Origin: CAYVHB01 sp964450865
GTDB taxonomy: Bacteria; Bacillota; Clostridia; Saccharofermentanales; UBA5734
NCBI GenBank assembly: GCA_964450865.1
Contig: CAYVHB010000026.1
Coordinates: 1-45,413, forward strand
DNA length: 45,413 bases
Direction: 5' to 3'
The notes beneath the pieces are model-generated. The model was not told the origin of the DNA and ran no database searches. It saw nothing but the letters and a program-made list of their open reading frames with translations. Of this stretch, positions 7,520 to 13,977 are shown piece by piece. The translations under genes and the position numbers were made by a program. Position 1 is the stretch's first letter, and the number at the start of each line of letters is the position of its first letter.

Positions 7520-9220
7520 ATGAAAAATTACATCAAGTACAGACAGTATCCACCCTTGAATTTGCCGGACCGCCAGTGGCCGTCCCGCGTCATCACCAAG
7601 GCACCCCAATGGTGCAGCGTCGACCTGCGCGATGGTAACCAGGCCCTGGAAATCCCGATGAATCTTGATCAAAAACTGCGCATGTTTCAACAATTGGTGG
7701 AAATGGGCTTCAAAACGATCGAAATCGGCTTCCCGGCAGCCTCCGACACCGAATTTGAATTCACGCGGTACCTGATCGATCATCACCTGATTCCCGACGA
7801 TGTCCAGATCCAGGTCCTGACTCAATCGCGCCAGCACATCATCGAAAAGACCTTTGCCGCATTGCGCGGCGTCCGCAAGGCCGTCGTCCATCTGTACAAT
7901 TCGACCTCGACCCTGCAGCGCGACGTCGTTTTCCGCATGGATCGCGACCAGTGCAAGGAACTGGCTGTTTTTGGCGCCAGGCTGGTCAAGCAGATCGCCG
8001 AACAGGACACCCATGGTACGGATTTTACCTTTGAATATTCCCCGGAGAGCTTCACCGGCACGGAAATGGATTTTGCTGTGGAAATCAGCGATGCTGTGCT
8101 CGATGTCTGGCAGCCGACCCCTGAACACAAGGCGATCATCAATCTGCCGGCGACAGTCGAAATGTCCACCCCCAATATCTATGCCGACCAGATCGAGTAT
8201 TTCTGCCACCATACCCGCTTCCGTGACCGCATTCTTGTCAGCCTGCACGCCCACAATGACCGCGGGACAGCCGTTGCAGCCAGCGAACTGGCCCTGATGG
8301 CCGGCGCCGACCGCGTTGAAGGCACCCTGTTCGGGAACGGCGAACGCACCGGTAATGCCGACCTGCTGACTATCGCCCTGAATCTGTTCTCGCAGGGCAT
8401 CGATCCACAGCTCGACTTTACCGATATCAACAAAATTATCGACATCTACGAGGAAACCACGCGGATGGCCGTACCGGAACGTCACCCATATGCCGGCAAA
8501 CTGGTTTACACAGCCTTCTCGGGCTCACATCAGGATGCCATCAACAAGGGCATGGCCCGGATCAAGAAAACAGCCAGCCAGGCAGCCGAGGCTGGCAGCC
8601 GCGAAGAACTGGTCTGGGAAGTGCCCTATCTGCCGATCGATCCCAAGGATGTCGGCCGCTCCTACGATCCGATTATCCGGATCAACAGCCAATCCGGCAA
8701 GGGTGGCGTGGCCTATATTCTCGAACAGTATTATGGCCTGTTCCTGCCCAAGCCAGTCCAGCAGGCCTTCAGCCTGATTGTCACCAAAGTCTCGGACCAG
8801 CGTCAGTCTGACCTGCAGCCGGAAGAAATTCACCAGCTTTTCCTGGACACCTATGTCAACGTGGCCACGCCGCTTGACCTCAAGAGCTACAGCGAAGAAA
8901 TGCTCGATGACCAGACCGTGCAGATGACTGCCACCTTGCTGGTCCGTGGCGAACCGGTCAAAATTTCTGGCGCCGGCAACGGTTTGCTCGATGCGTTCTG
9001 CCAGGGCCTGATGAACTATCTGCATCTGGTAATGGAAATCACCGCTTATCACGAACACGCCCTCGAACGTGGTTCAACCTCGAAGGCCATTACCTACGTA
9101 CAGATCCAGAACGGCGGAACCGAGCGCTACATCGGAGCCGGTATCAGCAGCAGCATCAGTAAATCCTCGCTGCGCGCCGTACTGAGTGCCGTCAACCAGA
9201 TGCAACACCTGAATGTCTGA
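7520..9220 (+). CDS. leuA: 2-isopropylmalate synthase (long LeuA type)
   Basis: Condenses acetyl-CoA with 2-oxoisovalerate to 2-isopropylmalate, the first committed step of leucine synthesis. The HMGL-like TIM barrel carries DLRDGNQ (about residue 35), HAHNDRG (metal His pair, about residue 245) and GNGERTGN. A C-terminal LeuA regulatory domain (from about residue 425, with GAGNGLLDAF) is expected to bind leucine for feedback inhibition. At 566 residues it belongs to the longer yeast/corynebacterial-like LeuA class. AAGGAG precedes the ATG by about 9 nt. It stands alone between a T-box and a strong terminator, so the remaining leu genes are elsewhere. Confidence 0.95.
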   Translation: MKNYIKYRQYPPLNLPDRQWPSRVITKAPQWCSVDLRDGNQALEIPMNLDQKLRMFQQLVEMGFKTIEIGFPAASDTEFEFTRYLIDHHLIPDDVQIQVLTQSRQHIIEKTFAALRGVRKAVVHLYNSTSTLQRDVVFRMDRDQCKELAVFGARLVKQIAEQDTHGTDFTFEYSPESFTGTEMDFAVEISDAVLDVWQPTPEHKAIINLPATVEMSTPNIYADQIEYFCHHTRFRDRILVSLHAHNDRGTAVAASELALMAGADRVEGTLFGNGERTGNADLLTIALNLFSQGIDPQLDFTDINKIIDIYEETTRMAVPERHPYAGKLVYTAFSGSHQDAINKGMARIKKTASQAAEAGSREELVWEVPYLPIDPKDVGRSYDPIIRINSQSGKGGVAYILEQYYGLFLPKPVQQAFSLIVTKVSDQRQSDLQPEEIHQLFLDTYVNVATPLDLKSYSEEMLDDQTVQMTATLLVRGEPVKISGAGNGLLDAFCQGLMNYLHLVMEITAYHEHALERGSTSKAITYVQIQNGGTERYIGAGISSSISKSSLRAVLSAVNQMQHLNV

Positions 9221-9286
9221 TCACAGATCAACTGATCCGATGACAAACCCCGGATAAAACCGTCTGGCCATGGATCACAAGGATAG

Positions 9287-9318
9287 CCGGCCTGTCAGCG
9301 ATGACAGGCCGGTTTTAA
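9287..9318 (+). terminator. Rho-independent terminator of leuA
   Basis: A perfect 11-bp stem (CCGGCCTGTCA, loop GCGA, TGACAGGCCGG) is followed by TTTTAAT. It ends the leuA transcript. Confidence 0.92.
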
Positions 9319-9746
9319 TAATATGAAAAATAACATGCCGCGCGGGACTGGCCAGGCTGCGCAACAGACCGGCCGCCTGGATAAGCACAGACGGGCTGCG
9401 GCCGGATCAATGAGCGCTGATTTGCGTGATTTTGCGCGAAAATGGCTTTTCCCCTCTCCCGTATTAGACAAAATTAAAATTTTGTCTAATACGAAATTTC
9501 AAAACCAGAAGTGGGATCTACTCCTTTTTTGCTTAGCTAGGCGAATCTTCATAAGCCGGCTGGCTGGTGCAGCGACTGATTTGCCCCCGCTTATCAGATG
9601 CATATTTAATCAAATGCAATGAACTGATCACGCCATGCGTAGATGGGCGCGATCCAGGGCTTTTTCCGAGCACTAGAACCGGACATTTTTTGTTGTCAGT
9701 TATAAAAAGGATTCCGGGATCAAGGTGTGTTGATCTGGCCGGAGAC
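9317..9746. other. Gene-free region between leuA and the YitT-like gene
   Basis: About 430 bp without a credible gene. An ATG-started frame at 9323-9622 has no ribosome binding site, protein-like pattern or family resemblance. The stretch is AT-richer than its neighbours around 9420-9530 and contains the 15-bp inverted repeat listed separately. No promoter could be assigned with confidence. Confidence 0.6.
9461..9492. repeat. Perfect 15-bp inverted repeat
   Basis: GTATTAGACAAAATT (9461-9475) is followed after two bases by its exact reverse complement AATTTTGTCTAATAC (9478-9492). It is not followed by a T-run, so it is a poor terminator. It resembles a large operator or a site for a DNA-binding dimer. 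GAAATTTC, itself palindromic, directly follows on the right. Confidence 0.85.
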
Positions 9747-10697
9747 CTAATCCGAGGACTTGCCGGATGTCTGGCCGGATGACTGATCAGATGACCTCAA
9801 TCGGGCCTGATAACAAATCGCTATCAGATCCAGCTGCTGCCTGATTGAGACCGCAAGGAAAAAACCATGTATCAGCTGAAAGACGCTGCACAGCAAGGTG
9901 TTGCATAAGCCGCTTTGAATCAGACTGAAATAAATAATCAGGCCGCTCTCGATCAACCAGATGAACAGCCAGATGAGCCACCAGACCTTTAACTGGACCC
10001 GGCGGGATGAAACCATGATGAACTGGATCAACCGCAGTGCAATCAGAGTTTCCAAACCGGCTATGCCACGTCGGTGAATGACCAGCCAAAGCCCACCAGC
10101 CTGACCCAGGCTGCAGATGACAAGCCAGATCAAGGAACCAGGCACTGCCAGCCTGAAAACTGCATGCAGCTGGCTGGTCAAGGCCAGAAACAGGCTCAGG
10201 GACAATGTACTGAGCAACCCCAGCAAAGCCAGTCGTATACCAAGCTTTCGCCACATCAGGCCCAGAATGGATCCGCTAAGAATCAGAACACAAAGGCTCA
10301 ATGGCAGCTTGAGCTGCAGTCGTATCAACTGGCCAAGCCCTGTAAAACCGCCGGCGGAAATCATGCCTTCGTTCAGGCTCCAGTTTGCAGAACTTGCATA
10401 AATTAACAATCCGCTGACGATAACGAGTAAATCCTTGATTACCAGCGGTTGATCAGGATTACCGGTGAAATGTAAAAGTTGCCGCGGTGTTTGCATCGTT
10501 GCGTCCGTGCTGGGGTCAGACAGGTTGGCAGAACCAGGATTGTGGTAACCGTCCTGGTTTGCTCGCCGGATCATCTGGCGCAACATGGTCTTGACCAGGA
10601 TCGGCTGGTTCAGAATCTGCCGGATCCGAACGGATAAATAATTAAATAAACGCATATGCTCGTCAGGTAAAATAACGCGAGCTTTTGCGCTGGACAA
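9747..10697 (-). CDS. YitT-like multi-pass membrane protein
   Basis: Integral membrane protein with about five or six hydrophobic segments between residues 85 and 290. The segment around residues 88-160, with ISAGGFTGLGQLIRLQLKLP, resembles the YitT family signature (a Gly-Gly region followed by a short amphipathic stretch and 'LP'). The family's function is not established. It lacks the cytoplasmic C-terminal domain often found in the family and instead ends in a Ser/Gly/Asp-rich tail. The N-terminal 80 residues are soluble and basic. Start is uncertain: TTG at 10697, 14 bp after the preceding gene, or ATG at 10655; neither has a strong ribosome binding site. Probably cotranscribed with the gene at 10712-11248. 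Confidence 0.6.
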   Translation of the reverse strand: MSSAKARVILPDEHMRLFNYLSVRIRQILNQPILVKTMLRQMIRRANQDGYHNPGSANLSDPSTDATMQTPRQLLHFTGNPDQPLVIKDLLVIVSGLLIYASSANWSLNEGMISAGGFTGLGQLIRLQLKLPLSLCVLILSGSILGLMWRKLGIRLALLGLLSTLSLSLFLALTSQLHAVFRLAVPGSLIWLVICSLGQAGGLWLVIHRRGIAGLETLIALRLIQFIMVSSRRVQLKVWWLIWLFIWLIESGLIIYFSLIQSGLCNTLLCSVFQLIHGFFLAVSIRQQLDLIAICYQARLRSSDQSSGQTSGKSSD

Positions 10698-10711
10698 TCC
10701 GTTTATGCTGC

Positions 10712-11248
10712 TTATTCCGCAACATCCGCCGCGCTGGCATCTGATTCGTCCGTGACGTTCTCATCGGCCATTGTTTCATCTGACACAGCAGTCGATTCAC
10801 TCTGGCTTGTTTCGTTCAGATTGACAACCATTTCATTCAGGCTGCGGACACCCACGATCCGAGACCATTCAGACAGATCCCGGAATGGATTATAAAGATT
10901 AAACAACAGGATGATCAGCAAAATTGTCATGACAATAATCAGGAGCTGGCGCAGGAAACGTTGCTGCCGCTCGGCCTGACGTTTGCGATTGATCTTGGCA
11001 ACGGTTGTGTACCCTTTCAGCCGGAAGACGCGTTCCTTGCCAACGCGACGGATAGATCGTGCGGCCTGATGGGTATCACGGATCAGGAATTGCCTGATCC
11101 GTTGGGGCCATAACGGCGCATGTTCGCGAATTTCTTCCGGTAAGGATTTCAGGTCCCGCACAGAGCGGTTTATATCATGGCCAGCCCGATGAGCCGCCTG
11201 ATTCATTGTCTGGTTCATTGTACGACGACGCGGGTTTTCATTCTTCAC
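10712..11248 (-). CDS. Hypothetical single-pass membrane protein
   Basis: No family recognised. The protein (178 residues) has a basic N-terminal half (Arg/Gln-rich, about residues 1-98), one hydrophobic segment at about 102-120 (LLIIVMTILLIILLFNLY) and an acidic Ser/Thr/Asp-rich C-terminal tail. Charge distribution predicts the N-terminus inside and the tail outside. It starts with GTG at 11248; GGAGG lies about 11 nt upstream. A candidate promoter (CTGAAA, 17 bp, TATAAT; 11290-11318, minus) lies in the shared spacer with lexA. A structural or division-associated role is possible but not supported by any motif. Confidence 0.6.
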   Translation of the reverse strand: MKNENPRRRTMNQTMNQAAHRAGHDINRSVRDLKSLPEEIREHAPLWPQRIRQFLIRDTHQAARSIRRVGKERVFRLKGYTTVAKINRKRQAERQQRFLRQLLIIVMTILLIILLFNLYNPFRDLSEWSRIVGVRSLNEMVVNLNETSQSESTAVSDETMADENVTDESDASAADVAE

Positions 11249-11289
11249 GCCTGGTCATTCCTCCGCCAAATCTTTGCCTGGTGGTTATT

Positions 11290-11318
11290 ATTATAGCTGA
11301 TTTCTGTTCGACTTTCAG
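11290..11318 (-). promoter_or_regulatory. Promoter candidate for the 10712-11248 gene
   Basis: On the minus strand CTGAAA (-35) and a perfect TATAAT (-10, complement of 11290-11295) are 17 bp apart, about 40 bp upstream of the GTG start. It is divergent from the lexA promoter. Confidence 0.55.
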
Positions 11319-11350
11319 CAGGTATCAAACGGAACTTTTCATCTTCATAT

Positions 11351-11390
11351 CGAACAAAAGTTTGACAATGGATCTGGAGTCTGCTAACAT
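11351..11390 (+). promoter_or_regulatory. lexA promoter with overlapping LexA box
   Basis: TTGACA (11362-11367) and TAACAT (11385-11390) are 17 bp apart. CGAACAAAAGTTTG (11351-11364) matches the Bacillota SOS box (CGAAC-N4-GTTYC type) at most positions and overlaps the -35 box. LexA bound here should repress its own gene, the usual arrangement. Confidence 0.8.
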
Positions 11391-11391
11391 A

Positions 11392-11423
11392 TGATTGATC
11401 AAACAGGTGATTGATCAAACAGG
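11392..11423. repeat. Perfect 16-bp tandem duplication in lexA leader
   Basis: TGATTGATCAAACAGG occurs twice back to back, directly after the lexA -10 box. Each unit holds the palindrome TTGATCAA. It lies in the predicted 5' untranslated region. Confidence 0.85.
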
Positions 11424-11557
11424 CTGGTCAGCCGCTTTCAGCCGCGATTATGACAAGCTGTCAGCTATTATTGTGATAGCCGGTCATTATGGTTATTCCG
11501 GCCATTCCCGGCCATTATTCACAGCCATGATGGACGCAGTCTGCCAGGAGGGATTTC

Positions 11558-12190
11558 ATGTCGACTTATCCATTTACACGCTCCAATGTCGACGATACGA
11601 TCAACAGTATTTACCAGTTTATCGTTGACTATGTCCATGAAAATGGTTATCCGCCGGCGGTCCGGGATATTTGTGCAGGTGTTGGTATTCGTTCGACATC
11701 CACGATCCACAGTCACCTCAAACGATTGCAGCAGGCCGGCCGGATCGAGTATTCAGCTGGCAAGCGGCGGGCGATCACGATTCCCCAGATCACGACTGAG
11801 CGGACGATCCAGTTGCCGGTCGTGGGTCAGGTGACAGCTGGCGTACCCATTCTGGCGACCGAAAATATCGAGCGCCTCCTCCCTTTCCCCGCTGATTTCT
11901 TTGCCGATGATGGCGAAGTTTTTGCCTTGCGGGTTCGCGGTGACAGCATGGTTGGCGCAGCGATACTTGACGGTGATTATGTGATCGTGAAGCGCCAGAA
12001 TACTGCCCGGCCGGGTGAGATCATCGTCGCGCTGGTCGGTGATGAGGCAACAGTCAAGACCCTGGCCAACATTGATGGCCGGGTGATCCTGCAGCCGGAG
12101 AATCCGGCCTATGCGCCCATCCCCTTCGACCGTCCGGATTGTCAGGTTCTGGGGAAAGTCTGCGGCGTATTCCGTACATCAGTCCGCTAG
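11558..12190 (+). CDS. lexA: LexA repressor
   Basis: SOS response repressor that cleaves itself when stimulated by RecA filaments. It has an N-terminal winged helix-turn-helix (about residues 10-72) and a C-terminal S24 peptidase-like domain. The cleavage site Ala94-Gly95 (VTAGVP), catalytic Ser130 (GDSMVG) and Lys167 (TVKTL) are all present. At 210 residues it has normal length. AGGAGGG precedes the ATG. It is followed by a strong terminator and faces the hfq/miaA/mutL/mutS run, a common clostridial neighbourhood. Confidence 0.95.
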   Translation: MSTYPFTRSNVDDTINSIYQFIVDYVHENGYPPAVRDICAGVGIRSTSTIHSHLKRLQQAGRIEYSAGKRRAITIPQITTERTIQLPVVGQVTAGVPILATENIERLLPFPADFFADDGEVFALRVRGDSMVGAAILDGDYVIVKRQNTARPGEIIVALVGDEATVKTLANIDGRVILQPENPAYAPIPFDRPDCQVLGKVCGVFRTSVR

Positions 12191-12213
12191 TCAGATATAT
12201 TGGCCTGACTGCA

Positions 12214-12240
12214 ATCGGTTCGTACATCGGTTCGTACATC
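12214..12240. repeat. Perfect 12-bp tandem duplication after lexA
   Basis: ATCGGTTCGTAC occurs twice in tandem plus a further ATC, 23 bp after the lexA stop codon. Confidence 0.8.
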
Positions 12241-12318
12241 TGAGTCCGCGGCGCGGATGGGATATCCGGCATCGATTTGAATTCTCTGATCCATCGCACA
12301 TCAGCCCGCTTTATAAAT

Positions 12319-12358
12319 ATGGCCAGGGTCTGCTCTCATCAGAACCTGGCCATTTTTT
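12319..12358 (+). terminator. Terminator of lexA
   Basis: A 14-bp stem with one mismatch (ATGGCCAGGGTCTG / CAGAACCTGGCCAT, loop CTCTCAT) is followed by TTTTTTG. It lies between the convergent lexA and hfq genes. On the opposite strand the tail is only moderately T-rich, so use as an hfq terminator is possible but weaker. Confidence 0.85.
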
Positions 12359-12411
12359 GTCCTGTTTATCAATTGATTTGACAGTGCGGCTGATTGGCCG
12401 AAACCAGATCC

Positions 12412-12738
12412 TCAGGCAAACTCGGGGATCGAATCAGCATAATTCCTCATGTCGTCCAGACGGCCAGTATCATTGAAAATATAGTCAAACTGACCTTGCG
12501 GATCAATGGCCACGATGGCACTCTTGTAAATCAGATGCTGACAGGAATCGGTGGCCAGGATTATCGAATGATTGTCAAAGCCGATAATCTGCCCCTGTTT
12601 GATACTGCGATTGAGCAACAAGATGGATACCTGGACCCGCTCCCGGCGGCAGTAATTCAGGTATACATCCTGAAGCTTGAGTTCACGGTTGCCGTTATCT
12701 TTTTCGGGGCGATGGCCAATAACGCTGTTGCGATACAT
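12412..12738 (-). CDS. hfq: RNA chaperone Hfq
   Basis: Sm-like hexameric RNA chaperone that assists small RNA-mRNA pairing. Sm1 begins at LQDVYLN (Gln about residue 23) and continues through RRERVQVSILLLN; Sm2 ends in LIYKSAIVAIDP (about 69-80). The usual YKH motif is YKS here (Ser73 in place of His). A C-terminal tail of about 28 residues is acidic. The start at 12738 is set by AAAGGAGG 10 nt upstream; an upstream ATG in the same frame at 12825 has no site and encodes a non-Hfq-like extension. It lies downstream of miaA, as in many bacteria. Identity is strong despite divergence. Confidence 0.88.
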   Translation of the reverse strand: MYRNSVIGHRPEKDNGNRELKLQDVYLNYCRRERVQVSILLLNRSIKQGQIIGFDNHSIILATDSCQHLIYKSAIVAIDPQGQFDYIFNDTGRLDDMRNYADSIPEFA

Positions 12739-12865
12739 AATGATGAATCCTCCTTTGAAATGATAGCAACAGCATACGAAAAATGAACCGGCGGCGGAAT
12801 AATGAAATTCAGAAATTTCACACAAAACAGACTAAATAAACCCTAAATGATGCGTTTTCATAGAA

Positions 12866-12887
12866 AATTTCTGTTTAAACAGAAATT
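12866..12887 (-). terminator. 22-bp palindrome after miaA, possible weak terminator
   Basis: A perfect palindrome (AATTTCTGTTT and its complement) starts two bases after the miaA stop. On the minus strand it is followed by TTTTCTA. It could partly terminate the miaA transcript before hfq, or stabilise the mRNA 3' end. The 150-bp gap that follows could hold an hfq promoter, but no convincing one was found. Confidence 0.5.
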
Positions 12888-12888
12888 A

Positions 12889-13944
12889 TCAGCCTTGCAA
12901 ATATTGCTCATATTCAGCCAGGATCCGGGCCGTGGCTTCAGCCGGGCTCAGGTTTTCCAGCCAGTGCAGGCCGGGCATGCGCCGGAACCAGGTTAACTGC
13001 CGTTTGGCATAGCGACGGGTAGCCTGAGCTACCGCGGCAATAGCTTCATCCCGGCTGATCTGGCCATTCAGACAGGCAATCATCTCTTTGTAGCCAATTG
13101 CTTGCAGACAAGTCGAATTTGGCGCCAGTCCGCGATCCAGTAATTGGCGGACCTCCTCTTCCAGTCCGGCCGCAAACATCTCCAGCACCCGCTGGTTGAT
13201 CCGGTTATACAGGACTGGCCGATCATGGGTCAGGCAATAGCCCCGAAAATCAAAATCGGGACCCTGGTCATGCGAACGGCGATTGATTTCGGTTGGTGTC
13301 AGTCCGGTCTGGGCGATCACTTCCAGAGCCCGGACAATGCGTTTACGATCTTGCTGACTGATGCGGGCTGCAGTCTCTGGATCCTTAGCCTGTATTGCTT
13401 GCCACAATACGGCGAGACCTTTTTCGTCAGCATCATGATTCAGGCGCTCGCGCAAGGCCAGATCCGTTGGCATTTCAATAAAAGTCAAACCCTCGATCAG
13501 GGCGCTGATGTATTGGCCGGTGCCACCACAAACGACGGGTTGACGGCCCCGGGCAAAAATATCAAGGATGATTGCGGTTGCCTTCTGCTTATAGGCTGCC
13601 ACACTGAATGACTCGCCCGGCTCAAGAATATCCAGCAGATGATGCGGGATACCGGCCCTTTCCACCCGCGTTGCTTTGGCCGTGCCGATATCCAGGCCGC
13701 GATACAGCTGCATCGAGTCTGCTGACACGACCTCGCCATCCAATGCCTGACACAACTGGATGGCCGTTGCGGTTTTGCCGGAAGCAGTGGGCCCGCAAAC
13801 AACCAGAACCGGCCGACCTGATTTTTTGGGGGAACCCGATGAATAGTCTGCCGGCATGTTTGAGCGCGGGGAATCCGATGGATGGCTGATGGGTGTGTTT
13901 ATTTCGGGTGAATACATAATCGATGCAATCCTCGACTCTGTCAT
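12889..13944 (-). CDS. miaA: tRNA dimethylallyltransferase
   Basis: Adds a dimethylallyl group to A37 of tRNAs reading UNN codons; MiaB then methylthiolates the product. The P-loop GPTASGKT is at about residues 51-58, followed by the family's SADSMQLYRGLDIGTAK and GGTGQYISAL motifs. The protein has an extra N-terminal segment of about 44 residues (Ser/Pro-rich) before the usual start of the fold. No clear ribosome binding site precedes the ATG at 13944. An in-frame ATG at 13917 has GAGG about 13 nt upstream, so the start is uncertain. It lies 33 bp after mutL and is probably cotranscribed. Confidence 0.93.
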   Translation of the reverse strand: MTESRIASIMYSPEINTPISHPSDSPRSNMPADYSSGSPKKSGRPVLVVCGPTASGKTATAIQLCQALDGEVVSADSMQLYRGLDIGTAKATRVERAGIPHHLLDILEPGESFSVAAYKQKATAIILDIFARGRQPVVCGGTGQYISALIEGLTFIEMPTDLALRERLNHDADEKGLAVLWQAIQAKDPETAARISQQDRKRIVRALEVIAQTGLTPTEINRRSHDQGPDFDFRGYCLTHDRPVLYNRINQRVLEMFAAGLEEEVRQLLDRGLAPNSTCLQAIGYKEMIACLNGQISRDEAIAAVAQATRRYAKRQLTWFRRMPGLHWLENLSPAEATARILAEYEQYLQG

Positions 13945-13977
13945 TATTATGGGATAGGTTTCCAGGCCATACCAGCT

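Noticed and set aside
7442..8485. Long open frame opposite leuA and its leader
   Set aside because: Antisense to conserved leuA codons; no start signals and no recognisable family.
11395..11628. Open frame overlapping the lexA leader and start
   Set aside because: It overlaps the start of lexA in another frame and begins within the 16-bp tandem duplication, with no ribosome binding site.
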